Source: Fragilaria radians (taxonomy: Eukaryota > Bacillariophyta > Fragilariophyceae > Fragilariales > Fragilariaceae). Taken from it: DNA of 64,000 nt. The notes under the pieces were generated by a model. It saw only the letters and a list, made by a program, of their open reading frames with translations. It searched no databases and was not told the DNA's origin. Below, piece after piece: positions 1 to 11,709 of the stretch. Positions within the stretch are counted from its first letter, which is position 1; every line of letters begins with the position of its first letter. The translations under genes and the position numbers were made by a program. Location of the stretch: contig CAAAJI010000003.1 of assembly GCA_900642245.1 (NCBI GenBank), positions 1,018,876-1,082,875 on the forward strand, given 5' to 3'.

Positions 1-88
1 AGCTTCCGTGAAAACAGTAGCTGGAAATCGATTTCGACTGAAACAGGTCGCACCAAGAAGAAATGGATTCCTCTATCATTCAAATCGG

Positions 89-2989
89 ATGAAACCGAAT
101 TTGAACGCTGCAAGGAGTTACAGGGCTATGCAAATACGAGGCGGATCAAAGGCTGAATTGATGGACGTTATTCAATCATATTGGCATCTTGGATTCATTG
201 GCTTCGGTGGACTATCAGCCCATGTCGCCATGATTCGTCAGCAGTGTGAACCTTGGTTAACAGAAGAAGCTTTTTTAGAATTAGTAGCAGCCGTTCAAAC
301 GATTCCGGGTCCATCATCTACACAATTGATAGTGGCTACAGCCGCATCACACGCAGGATATGTCGGTGCCATGGTGGCATTCTTCATGTGGACTTTACCC
401 GGATTTCTAATTTTATCATTGATGGGGATGACTTCGAATTTTCCTTACAATGGAGGCACTCCAGTAATTCTTCAGGGAATTCCACCAGTGGTTCTGGGTA
501 TGACATTTTGGTCGACCATTCAGTCTATATCCTCTTTCAATCTTCTTCGACGTTGCGTTGCAGGGCTATCTTGCCTTACTGTCATGTTCGTTGTCACAAA
601 ATTAGGAAAATCTACTGCACAAAGTTTCATTCCTTTAGTCATGGCCGTAGGCGGACTTGTGACCGCTTTGCATGTATATGGATCAAATATCCTCACTTTT
701 CAAGATTTTCTTGTTCCAATCTTAACGAGATGGACTGCCGGAAGAGGGAAAGGCCTGCCTTATTCCAATTTTTCCACTTTGTCTGAGAGCAAAGTGATAT
801 GCGGCATAACTGAATCTGGTGTTGCAAATGCTGCTGAATACACCACATCAGATCATATGAATTATTGGGATATGTCCACATCCCCTTCGAATCTAACTTT
901 AAGTTTTGGAACTCCGCATAGGATAAACCCTGTGTTTTTGGCTTGGCTTTCATCCGACGTAAATAGTTTGGAAAGTGTGATGGGAAAAGACAAAAGGAAT
1001 CCTTTGAGGGGAGGATATAATGATAAAGCAGCCAAGGAATCTAACAGTTTTGTCATTCAACAGGAAAAATCAGAAACTCCCGAAAGACTATCGTTAAAGA
1101 CAATTAATCCTGATTCGGTGCGACCGATTTCGGATACGTCCAGCATCTTGCATGATATGGAGGCACTTCAAGGTGGAAGTTGGCAATCGCGGCGTTCTCA
1201 AGGAACAGCGATTGATTCGCCCTTGATAGCAATGGATACTACTCAATCAAATGAACATCATCAGATGGCGTCGTCGACTATCTTCGCAGGAAAAGAAATG
1301 TTTAACCAATCACAAATAGAAAAAATAGGGAATACCGGGGGTGAGCAAGATATCGGGAAATCTGTTAATTGGGAGTCTCGAAATGAGGATGAAAATATTG
1401 ATTTTCCTTTATTGTCGTCTGACTTGGCAGGCGATTCAGTGAAACCTTTCTCCACAATGAATCCCCTATCTGAAGAAAACTTAGCCGGTTCCTCAGATTT
1501 TAAACTTAGGAAGGATGAGGATAAACGATGGGAATCTGTAGGCTCAACAGAGTTACTTCTTTCTAATTCCAAAAATGTCAGTGACATTACTCCTGTCAAT
1601 GAATCAATCACACAAACAGGCATGTTACCGCTGTCTGATCCAATGTCAAATGATATCTGGTCTCCAGAAACAAGTTTGAATCTTCAAGATGAAATCAGCC
1701 TGAATAATTTTCTAGATATTGATCCTTGGAAAGATCCTAGAGGATCGGATACCTTAGACCCAGGAGATGCAACATCTGCTTCTCAACAGATTTTGTCAGC
1801 TGCATCACCAGTCAGCAATACATTGACGGAAATCGAGTCTGAAGCATCAATTCGAAAATATTCATCCACCACACGGTTGCAACGATTCAAAAACGAAGAC
1901 TATATTGAGCCTGAGATTCAGCGTGGCTTTGGAGGAATCCCTGTTATCGTGAGTGACCAACGAAAAGATCAAAGGAGTGAATCTGGTTTGAATAAACCTG
2001 ACTTAAGCAATTTTTCAGATTCAAGATCGGAACTTTCTAATTTTGATCAATATTTGGATGATTTTGTCGAAAACGATTTATTGGGCTTTGATGACAAAAT
2101 GCAAGTCTTTGATGAGATTCTGACTAGCGATCCTTTTCATTCCCTCGATGATCCAAACTCAGATTTTCTTGAGTTCAATGATTTTTTCAGCCCACCGGAA
2201 GTTCAAGAGCCATCAATGCTAGAAATTTTTGGGGATAATCGCCTATCCTCCCGAGGGCAACAACACGAAAGCGAAAATGATATTTTTAATATGGGAAATC
2301 AAAGTACCGGATTGCTGAATAAGGCTCGTGGTGGAAGCATCGTCACAAAAGCTCATCATCATATGAGTCATTTTCCTTTGATAGAATGTATCCGTTGCTT
2401 GACCATTTGGCTTGCAATACTTCTTTTCACTACAGTATTCCAACTGAAGAACCCCGTTTACCAAATTTTTTCGTTGAACTATCGCATTGGTTCAATGTTA
2501 TTTGGAGGGGGGCCAATCCTTCCACCACTCTTTGCATCAGACCTTCTTAACAGGAAAATAGCAGAGAGCCGATTCTTTCTTGGGGTAAGTTTGGCTCAAG
2601 TGCTACCGGGCACAGTTTTCAATTTTGCAGCTTTCCTTGGTGCTTATAAAGAAGGTTGGAAGGGTGCAATCGCAGCGTATCTTGGAATCTTCACGCCTGG
2701 TCTCCTTCTTGCATTAGGATTAGTTCCTTTGTGGTCTCAGATTAGAGATAAAGACTGGTTTCGTTCTTTCTCTAACGGTGCAACAGCAGCAACATCTGGG
2801 GCGCTGCTCTCAACTTGCCTTTTCAATTACGGTAGAAGTATACAAAAGGGTGATGACTTTATGCTCTTTGTTGGGACAATTTTCATGGTATCCGTTACAA
2901 ATGCTCGAGCACCTGTGGTGGTTACCCTTGGAGCCATCCTTGGGAGTATAGCTTACAAAATAAACCTTGATCAAAGAAGTTATCTTTGA
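89..2989 (+). CDS. Chromate-ion transporter family protein (CHR), two-domain, with a long acidic insert
   Basis: Integral membrane protein of the CHR family, whose members move chromate and related oxyanions. An N-terminal CHR half (about residues 20-215 counted from the ATG at 89) contains FGGLSAHVAMI and a conserved IPGPSSTQ stretch, followed by hydrophobic segments. A C-terminal half (about 795-965) contains MLFGGGPILPPLF and LAQVLPGTVFNFAAFLGAY, the matching CHR motifs. The halves are joined by roughly 550 residues rich in Ser, Asp, Glu and Asn with no recognisable domain. Two CHR halves in one chain are common in eukaryotes, but so long a linker is unusual. The reading frame is open to the left edge of the window. 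The first in-frame ATG is at 89; only a GTG lies further up, at 8. The true start or an upstream exon may therefore be outside the window. Family assignment is firm; substrate and membrane are inferred. Confidence 0.85.
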   Translation: MKPNLNAARSYRAMQIRGGSKAELMDVIQSYWHLGFIGFGGLSAHVAMIRQQCEPWLTEEAFLELVAAVQTIPGPSSTQLIVATAASHAGYVGAMVAFFMWTLPGFLILSLMGMTSNFPYNGGTPVILQGIPPVVLGMTFWSTIQSISSFNLLRRCVAGLSCLTVMFVVTKLGKSTAQSFIPLVMAVGGLVTALHVYGSNILTFQDFLVPILTRWTAGRGKGLPYSNFSTLSESKVICGITESGVANAAEYTTSDHMNYWDMSTSPSNLTLSFGTPHRINPVFLAWLSSDVNSLESVMGKDKRNPLRGGYNDKAAKESNSFVIQQEKSETPERLSLKTINPDSVRPISDTSSILHDMEALQGGSWQSRRSQGTAIDSPLIAMDTTQSNEHHQMASSTIFAGKEMFNQSQIEKIGNTGGEQDIGKSVNWESRNEDENIDFPLLSSDLAGDSVKPFSTMNPLSEENLAGSSDFKLRKDEDKRWESVGSTELLLSNSKNVSDITPVNESITQTGMLPLSDPMSNDIWSPETSLNLQDEISLNNFLDIDPWKDPRGSDTLDPGDATSASQQILSAASPVSNTLTEIESEASIRKYSSTTRLQRFKNEDYIEPEIQRGFGGIPVIVSDQRKDQRSESGLNKPDLSNFSDSRSELSNFDQYLDDFVENDLLGFDDKMQVFDEILTSDPFHSLDDPNSDFLEFNDFFSPPEVQEPSMLEIFGDNRLSSRGQQHESENDIFNMGNQSTGLLNKARGGSIVTKAHHHMSHFPLIECIRCLTIWLAILLFTTVFQLKNPVYQIFSLNYRIGSMLFGGGPILPPLFASDLLNRKIAESRFFLGVSLAQVLPGTVFNFAAFLGAYKEGWKGAIAAYLGIFTPGLLLALGLVPLWSQIRDKDWFRSFSNGATAATSGALLSTCLFNYGRSIQKGDDFMLFVGTIFMVSVTNARAPVVVTLGAILGSIAYKINLDQRSYL

Positions 2990-5322
2990 TATCAACTCAA
3001 CGGCGTTTTTGTTATGATTCATATAGTTTCTAGAGACAGTCATGTTGAAAATTTCTGAGGTCAAGATGGCCATTCTATCCGTTTAATTTACAAGAAAAGC
3101 CTGGAAGAGAAAAAGAAGTCCCCTACCGTTATTTCTTCCTTCTCAGCGATTTCTAGCTTTCCTATTGAGACCGACAATAATAAATCATGATGAAGATAAG
3201 AAGGAAATGATATATGTTATATCTCTCGATGCAATCTTCAAGTTTTAAGACAAGACACATTCTCTACCATGTATCAACTTTCCCCTCTTTGAATCCTTCC
3301 GTTGAACACGAGACGAATCGACTATTAACATCTCAACTTTATTTCTTCGGGATTTCTTAGAATTCATCAAAGTCATGGCAATCTACATCATGACCTGATG
3401 TCATAAAGAGTGTTCATTAGCAACATCATGGGCTTTGACAGATTATGTGATGTTGTCACTTTGCGTATTCCATACTTAATACTCAGGATATTTTGCCATG
3501 TCATACGTCTTGGTCGTAAATATCTTTTCAGTTATCCTTTGCACATCGTGTCAAAACAAATAGTTTTCTAGGCATTTTGCATTGAAATTTGTCACCTTGA
3601 TTACCATTTCCAGCTCAGTTTGTAAGTTGACAAACTGCATTAGATTCTACAGAGTATTTTTCTATTTCAATTGTGCAAGCTTTTTCTATTTCCATTACGT
3701 AAGCTTTGATAAAGGAGGTTTACAGCTAATTGATGTTGTTCTCATCAAGATTTCTGTATCACCTGAGGATGATGTGGAGTTAAAAACTCGCAGTTGATTC
3801 TTGTTTAAGAGAAGGATTATAGTAAAATATAAATCATTGAGAGGATTGAAACATGATGGATGGAAAGTAAAATATTTCATTCGAATACGTTACACATATT
3901 ATCCTTTTTTTATGATTTATTCTCTTGAATATATTTCAGAATCTAGCCCTTGGCTTCTTGTGCAAGAGGTTATCTCATACTTAACCTATTTTTGCAAATA
4001 TTAATTGACATCTCTGAAACAAGAAGATAAATGCACTTCACAATCCATTCATATATCATCACGAATAGTTAAGTAATATTTTTATGAAAGATCTAGTAGT
4101 CGGAGCTTCTTTGCTACACAGCTATGGTGAGTTTTGTTAATATCTTACCTTTTCCGGTTCTCAGTGTGCAATAAAAATTTATGTTATAGATTTTATTAGA
4201 ATAGCATTTATGAAAGCAGAATATGCTACTCATAGTAGAAGGACTATGATCATTATTATTTGTTGAAGTCGTATTCCTGCTGATTCTGTTATTGTTAAAA
4301 AATGATGACGGGTAAGATGAAACGACCGGTCTGTAAGAAGAAATTGGCTGACGACCAGATCGAATGTAAACTTCTTTAGTCCTAGGACTAGTAGTTGGCG
4401 CTTGCTTCGTTACCCAAACTTAATTATTTTGCACAAGATCATGATACACAATTAAGAATATAAATTTCCGTTTGTACATTTTCAACAGTAGTTATGACAT
4501 GGATTTTAATAAAGCTATTTGTGAATGTAGAATTTGCAGTCAAAATAATTTAATGCATGATGCAATATTTGAGTTTTACTACTAGACCTAACATGAAATT
4601 GACATCTTCAAGTGTATTCAACATCACAGCACTGTCTATGTGATAAATCAAATTATACTATTGATTGATTTAGCATTGGCATCAGAAAAGTGTAAACGTA
4701 GACATTTCACTTTTTGTCCTATACCAACATTGGCTAAAAGTCATATTTTAGCTTTTTCTGGTGTTGTTGTTGTTGTAGAAGTCAATACTGTTGCTGTTAT
4801 GGGAACGTCAAGGATTGTTGCTGTTGATGAAAAACAAAAGCTGTATTGAAAAATCACAATAATGTTGTCGTTGATGAAAAGTCAATATAATTGATCTGTT
4901 AACTTTAATTCTGTGTATTCTTTATTCAAATGAAACCTTAAGAAATTGAGACAAACGAAGGATTAATATGATAGCAGTCATACCAAACATACAACAATAT
5001 TATTCATCAATGTGATTAATGCTGATTAATCCAGTTATGAGTAGACTTTAGACTATAGCACGATAGGACGTTTTCCCCAATTTAAAGGAATATGATTATT
5101 TATATTTTTCAATGTTTTGAAGACATTTCATTTTAGTTGCAGATAAATATCGCAATTAGAGTTATCCACTATGGATTGCATTGAAAATTATATCAAATTT
5201 GCATGGCAAGACAAATGCTTTAAACATCATAAATTTTACAATTGAAAGTCTCGACAAGATTCTAGTGAAACTCATTAATCCAAAACTTTTGAATAGCGAA
5301 AACAATTCACTGTCTACCAAGA
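2990..5322. other. Intergenic, no gene seen
   Basis: AT-rich, with only short open stretches of no recognisable content. A (GTT)n-like patch lies near 4760-4780. Two diverged copies of a roughly 300-bp block may start near 4090 and 4380 (see findings). No RNA gene was recognised. Confidence 0.6.
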
Positions 5323-6910
5323 ATGAGAGAGAACGCACGACCTCTGGGAGAAGCAGCCTTCGTCGGTTTGTTGCTTAGTGGAGTCTTTGTTGTGGTGACT
5401 CTACTGTTCTTACTATGCTTCGCTGTGTCGAATCCAATGCATCTTCGGTCTGGAGGCGCAATAGTTTCAGTAGAACGTTTGGTCGAAGCCAAGGATTCTG
5501 AATTTACACTACGAGACAAAGTCATAGACAATGGTTTACGAGGAAAACTGGGTAGTATTGATTCTATACAACCTCCTCCTGAGATATCTGAGGATGAAGA
5601 TCTCGTTACTGTTGACGAAACCATTTCTATTTTGGACGACTTCCTTCATAGCCTTCACAAAGGTCTGAGTGATGAGGCCAATGGAAGTCGAGACTTTCGC
5701 AAGTATCATCAAATATATCACGACCTTGCGGTAGAAAAACTTTACAATTATGACTTACGCTACTTCAAGCATATGCCAAGGCGTAGAGATGATGACTCTA
5801 TTTATTTGTCAGTGGCATCTTATCGTGATGAAAACTGTTTCAATACGCTAAAAAGAGCATACAAATATGCCACTAATCCGAATAAGCTCAATGTGGGCTT
5901 AGTTCAACAAAATTGTGTAGCAAACTGCATGAGTGGTGTTCTGGTGGGTGGAAAAGTTGAGCCAGTACCACCTGATGATGACTGCTATCAACTGTTTTGT
6001 AGTTCAGAGATTGGAAAGCCTCATTGTGATTCGGGGCGTGTTCGAGTACTGGCATGTCAATGAGACCGAATCTCTCGGGCCTTACACAGCGCGCTACTTT
6101 GCATCGAAACTTTGGGATGGTGAGTCGTGGTTCATGCAGATTGATTCTCATATGAGCTTTGCTCAAGGGTGGGATAGTGATTCAGTTACGATGCTATTAC
6201 GAGCTCCATCCGATAAACCTATAATTTCGCATTATCCTCCGGAATGCGACGAAGTAAACTTTACCCGCGCTAGGCTCAAGCCTGCACCCCGCATTTGTGG
6301 GGCTATCTTCTCGGAATCTAATGTTGAACACCAGATTGTGAGACTTGAAGAATGTAATGTATACGACAAAAAACATTTGGATATTCCTCGATTTGCCCCT
6401 TTTGTAGCAGCAGGATATTTTGTGGCACATTCCGACTTCCTACGGGACGTTCCCTTTGATCCTTTCTTACCCTGGGTGTTTATGGGAGAGGAAATAATCA
6501 TGTCGGCACGACTCTGGACATTTGGCTACGATATATTCTCACCAACTCATTCTGTTGTTGGTCACATGTATGTGAGACGTCATAAACCCAAATACTGGGA
6601 ATCTGTTTGGAGATTTTTGGGCCAGAATGCAGATGGAATGATAGAAGAAATGGTAATTCATCGTCTGAAGTATCAACTTGGTTATATGGAATCTGCACCA
6701 GATTTGGTGTGGCCTAGCAGTGTATTCTTCGGTCTCGATCACTACACCATGGGAAACGTGAGGTCTGTGAAAGATTATATGGAAATGGTCGGGCTTGACC
6801 CAGTAAATAAAAAGGCTTACAAAGTTGAATGGTGCAAAAAGGGAGAACCTCCAGGGTTCAACGAGGATAAAGCCTATTTGTACAATAATGCTGAAAATAG
6901 TTTAATCTGA
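5323..6910 (+). CDS. GNT1-type GlcNAc transferase-like protein, copy A, split by a +1 frameshift
   Basis: Type II membrane glycosyltransferase of the GlcNAc family (GNT1/Skp1-GlcNAc-transferase type), expected in the Golgi or another endomembrane. A signal anchor sits at residues 9-32 (FVGLLLSGVFVVVTLLFLLC). The catalytic region starts near residue 160 (IYLSVASYRDENC) and continues with LVQQNC, MQIDSHMSFAQGWD (D-S-H in the usual DxD place) and PWVFMGEEIIMSARLW. The frame running from 5323 ends at TGA 6061-6063; the family sequence continues in the +1 frame up to 6910. GRVRVL and HVNETESLGPY become adjacent if one base near 6052 is skipped, giving about 528 residues. No plausible intron explains the shift. 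The downstream frame is intact, so the gene does not look long dead. The first ATG in this copy is 5323; copy B begins two codons earlier. The flanks are unrelated to those of copy B. Confidence 0.78.
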
Positions 6911-7239
6911 TGAAGAGTATAAAATCGTCTACTCCCTCCCATTGGCTGTAAAATCTTTATAACTGGTATCATTCAATCAACTGACAAAAAATTCTGAATG
7001 GAAAAGGCATATGAGGAGGCAATTTTAGATTGACAATTTTAAAGGAACACCCAATCAAGGACATACAGTTCCACTTGCTTTACTTCAAAGTTTAGGTTGA
7101 ACAATCACTGTGGTAAATACAAGTCAGAATGATGTTCACTAGTTTGCGATAAAAGTTGATCTTGCATTTACCTTCTTGGCTGTATACTCTGATTTTATTT
7201 ATACTGTTGATATCAAATCTTCCCGTTCAAATCTCCATC
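6911..7239. other. Intergenic
   Basis: No gene seen. The minus strand may carry a further decayed part of the Copia remnant that begins at 7240, but I could not match it. Confidence 0.4.
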
Positions 7240-8170
7240 GCACTTAGCATTGGTGCCATTTGTACCATCGAAATAATTCCATTTTTATTCCTCAAAGCTC
7301 TATCAAACAATAAGGGTTGCATTTCCTTTTGTTATTTGATCACGACTCCATCATTTCCGACATTAAAGCCATTTTTGAAGCCCTTATGTATGTTAAATAT
7401 ATTTTACCACAGGCCTAGTTCATATTTTACACCCCAGAACCGTGCATCATAATTTCCCGACTTTCTCTGCAATCATGGTGTTGCCGTTTCCAGCCATTAT
7501 TTCTTCAGGAATTGTTGTGCTATCATACAAAGCTTCATCATTTATACAATAGAGATATGGCACTCCACTGTCACCAATTCAACTTTAACTTTCAATTTCA
7601 TCTCTCACAGTCATTGAAACCAACTATATATCAGTGCTGCCACACCCTTTCTCTATGTCTTAATTTGCACTATGCCAAAATCTGCATTCGTTTTAGATTC
7701 AAATGTTAAGGAAGTTCTCTCAAATTTCAAGCTCAACTCTTCCTATCATACTTCAACTGCAAACAGGGTTTCCATATCCCGAATCGGCTTCTCTAATTGA
7801 ATCATTTATAACGTTTAGTCACTTGCCAACCTGTTCAATATCTGTATCATAAATTTGTCATCCGAATTACATGAACCCATGACTTCCAATTTCAATCTTA
7901 GATCTTCACTACTCGTGATCCAATTTTCAAGGCCCTCATCCTTATTCAACTTGCTCTCTCAAAATAATCTCTCTGTCTTTACAATTTAGGGGTAGAAACA
8001 GGATCAAACTTCTTCTTGATTTACATAAATAGCATTTTCGTCTTCATAATCTTTTGTCTTGCAACTCCACACAATTCAAAAGTAATTTCCCACTCCTGAT
8101 GCTCAAGACAAAAAGATTCTCAAACGAAAATTCATGAGAAATCCTGCTCACACTCAATTATAAGTTTAGT
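7240..8170 (-). pseudogene. Decayed Copia-type gag and protease region
   Basis: No long open frame is present, but the minus strand holds an ordered set of Copia gag pieces. From high to low coordinates these are FDPVSTPKL near 8010, then in one continuous frame about 7945-7810 SKLNKDEGLENWITSSED and LRLKLEVMGSCNSDDKFMIQ ending at a stop. Next come LEKPIRDMETLFAVEV and EELSLKFER near 7800-7705, separated by two stops. Finally GFKNGFNVGNDGVVIK (about 7375-7325) and FDRALRNKNGIISMVQ (about 7300-7250) correspond to the part between the zinc knuckle and integrase in diatom-type Copia elements. Several frameshifts and stops show it is dead. Recognition rests on memory of the family, not on a search. 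Confidence 0.65.
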
Positions 8171-10902
8171 GATTTAAAGTATTACTCCTAAAAATGTGTG
8201 TTTCTTCAACTCAACTAATCTATCATTATGAATGCTGCAACCATGAATATTGGTAATCAACTCGAATGCTTAGTAGAACTGATGCTTTACGATAGGAATT
8301 TCTGGATCATTTGATGATCCTGATTTCATTTCAAAATCAGACAAGTCCAATTTTCCGAAAAATTCAAATGGAATGTGATGGAGCTTCATGGTAGTACTGT
8401 AACAGTGGTTAAGATCTTGATCATGGGGAGGTAAATTCAGGGAAGAACATTACCCTCTTTGAGGCGCAATGTCGAGGAGTTAATTTCTTGGTGCTTGCTC
8501 TAAAATTGGGTGGCTGGAGATCTTTGGGCTAGAAAGAGTCACCTCATGTAGCACTAAGGCTGAGTATACTACTACGTCTGAGGCACTGGAGGAGAGCAGC
8601 TTGAGAATCTCTGTAACATTTCCGAATGTAATATGAAGTTATATCATTGGTGCCATTTAATAGCAGAGAACGATTTTCGGGTGTGCGTGTTAGCTAGAGT
8701 GATAAGAGGCTTCACTGCTTTTTAGAGCATGTTGCATATAGATCCAATATAATCATATAGTTGAGGACAGATATTAATGATGATCTTATCTTTGACACGA
8801 ATCGGAGTAGAGAGGCTTATGAATTGCCTAAGGACTGAATATTGCTTATAGGAAGGGTGTTAGAAGGTATCGATAGCATTTGTTACTTATTTGAAGAGCA
8901 GACGCAAGGGATATAAAAAACGCCTAAATTAAGTCGAATAATGACGAAACAAGATCAGTTTCACATTTTCTGACTCATCCTAGCTTCTCCTGGTATTGGC
9001 TTCCTAGGTTAGCAAGAATTTGCATAAAAATCAAAAGTTATCAAATCAGAAAATCGCGTTCATCAGCATTTCACATTCATTAGAATAAAGAATGACTTAA
9101 GCACAAAAGGAACTGATTAGTGGGATATCGTTGCAATCTGATAAGCATATCTACATAGTAAGAGGAGGTTGAATGCAAATCTAAAGGTGAATGCCAAAAA
9201 TGTACAGGTACATTTTCCTTGAAGCTAGTGACAGTCTACAGCTTTCAACATCAAAGAAAAGATAGCCCTTATCACTGTAAATTTTTTAATTTCGTCTTGT
9301 CCATATCAAATAGATAGATTCAGTTTGTACATGCTGAAAGGGCACCACTGATGCAACTCTTACTCGATTATTTTAAGATGCTTTACAGTTCATTAATGGT
9401 GCCTTCTTTTTCAGGATTCAAACCAAGAGTGTTGGGGAGTTTCTTTCTTAGAAAAGCTACCATATACGTTTTGGGGCTTAGCTACCAATGTAATTTTCAA
9501 ATGAACTGGTGATGTAAAACTTTCTTTTAATCATTAAAACTTACTCTCCATGCAACAGTATTGAATTATGACCCTGCGCTAAGAGAAACTCAAGGTATAG
9601 CCTATACCGTGATGCTTCGTCATTTGACTGATGGTAAATCTCGTTAAGCGTACATAGATACTATGGGAAGACATGAGATGTATTCAAATTAATTATCGTC
9701 ATAGAATCGGACGGTCATGATGTCTCTAAATGATTCCATGGAAATTACTTAATTTAATTTGATCAGTCATAACTTGATATGAATTGACTGCTAATAAGAT
9801 ATTCAAAGTTTCTGTGAACTATTTGAATTAATATATGTCCCAATAGTACCTCTGATTTGTCCTGTATGTCATAAAGTAGCGCCTAATAAATTATTAGAAC
9901 CAAAAATGATTTCACTTTCTTGAACAGGAAAATTTCCTTTCCATGCTGCCTTCGCAAAGCGCAAAGAGTGATGGGAAATTCACAAAACGTTTAGACATCT
10001 AAGTGTTGAAGTGACGAAACATCTGCTGTCTTACTCGTTGACCATAATCGAATCTGACTTGCTTCTGTGATTGGCTTGGTCTATCATTCTGAGAAGGATT
10101 GAAGTGAAAGAAGCGTTTTGACAACGTAAAAATATTCTACTTTCTATAATCGAACAAAGTTACGATTTCGAACAAGCATTTTGAAAATGGCAAATTTTGC
10201 AAACTTTTTCGTCATGTTGTTATACAACAAGGCTCAAATACTCTTATTCAACCAAATTATGACTGTCAATGAGAGAAACGTGTTCCAAAACAAGCACTTC
10301 TGACATGATTTTGTAGCCATTACACACGATTCCAATCTAATCCTTCTTTCTTTGATTCAATGCTTAGATTGGAAGCAAGGAAATTTTGATCACTAATATC
10401 ACTTCTAATTAGACGGCGAAGGTTGCACCATCCATTACACTTTGTTAGCTGATCTACAACATTTCCAATGTCTGGTTACAAGTGCTTGATCAAATAGAGC
10501 AATATTCAAGCACCTGACCTGTAATGGAATTGCGTTTCTAGATCAATCCCTTTAATTTAATCAGTGAACATAACAATTTTATATCGAGGGGTTTCATGAG
10601 TAGCCCAGCCCTCCATGCGGCACACTTTTCCAACTAGCTACGATTCCAAAATGATCAGTAAAATGTAGTTGCATGATCCAAGACTTTCCACTATCTCTTT
10701 CTTTACCAGTCTTTCTACTTCCAAAGACGGTGAGCTTGTCCTAAAAGTTTTGATCAGAAAAGAGACTTTTATTGACTTCATTACTTCTTCACCAGATTCA
10801 GTTGTCAGGTAAGCAAATGGATGACGGTGATCATAAAGTCGTTCTTAAGCTTTGTAAGTGCAAAAAGAAGTTCACTCAAAGCTTAGGTACTAATTCAACA
10901 TC
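8171..10902. other. Gene-poor stretch
   Basis: No gene seen. On the plus strand near 8550-8600 the frame reads STKAEYTTTSEALEES, resembling the Copia RNase H signature (S-T-x-A-E-Y); it may be one more retroelement scrap. The rest is AT-rich and unassigned. Confidence 0.4.
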
Positions 10903-10998
10903 TTGAAACACAACTGTGAGTGTTTTCCCATCAACTTGCTCATCATAATATCTCGGACTTCAAATCTTTGTAGATTGCATTGGTCTTCCCTTCCTACC

Positions 10999-11709
10999 AT
11001 GAATTCCTTTGACTTTATCACTGTTGCAATAGTGACACAATTTCACGCCACCGTGAAACGTCCACTTGTTCTCATCTATGATGGCTATGGAAGCCACTTC
11101 AATGAAGAAATAGTTGCAAGAGCAGTCCAATTGAAGATTATTCTTGTGCTTCTACCGTCAAATGCCACTCATATACTCCAACCACTTGATGTGGCAGTCT
11201 TCAAGCCATTCAAAACAACATTGAAACGTCATTTTGAGAGCTTCATGATTGAAAATGCAACAACAACATTCTCAAAGAAGGATATGATTCAAGTGGCATC
11301 TTCAGCCTGGCTCCAGGGGGTTATGGAGAAGGAACAAAACATCATTCATGGATTTAAGACAACTGGAATATGGCCTTTATCATTCCCAAACATGCAACGA
11401 AGGCTATGCCTGTTCAAGAGTGGAGGAATAGCAGCAACCAAACATCCTATCGAGTCATGGCTACAAACCAAACAGGTGATCCGCAGTGAGGTTCTATCTC
11501 TACCTCCCCGAATCGACAGCACACAAAAGCGTAGGAAGACACTGGATGTTAACAATCGGCTGTTGTCATACGATCAACTTCAATCACTTAACAAACAATA
11601 TATCATTTCTCTCTTCTTTATAGTAGATTTTAGCAAAATTGCTTATAGTGCAATTTGTGCGAAAAACTGTATCATCTCTGTAAAGAATGGAAAAATAGGA
11701 CATTCTTGA
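10999..11709 (+). pseudogene. Pogo/Jerky-type DDE transposase fragment
   Basis: Part of a DDE superfamily endonuclease (Tc1-mariner group, pogo/Tigger/Jerky branch). It shows LVLIYDGYGSHFNEEIV, which carries the second catalytic Asp, and LLPSNATHILQPLDVAVF with the third catalytic acidic residue, followed by FKTTGIWPLSFPNM typical of the C-terminal side. The frame is open from 10903, but the first ATG is 10999. The N-terminal helix-turn-helix/CENP-B-like DNA-binding domain and the first catalytic Asp are missing, so this is a truncated copy and very likely inactive. No terminal inverted repeats were recognised. Confidence 0.8.

Noticed and set aside
6049..6067. A 19-nt intron (GTACTG..GAG) explaining the transferase frameshift
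   Set aside because: It would be far shorter than the other introns here (66-253 nt) and would delete conserved residues of VLHVNE; a one-base shift fits the family sequence better.
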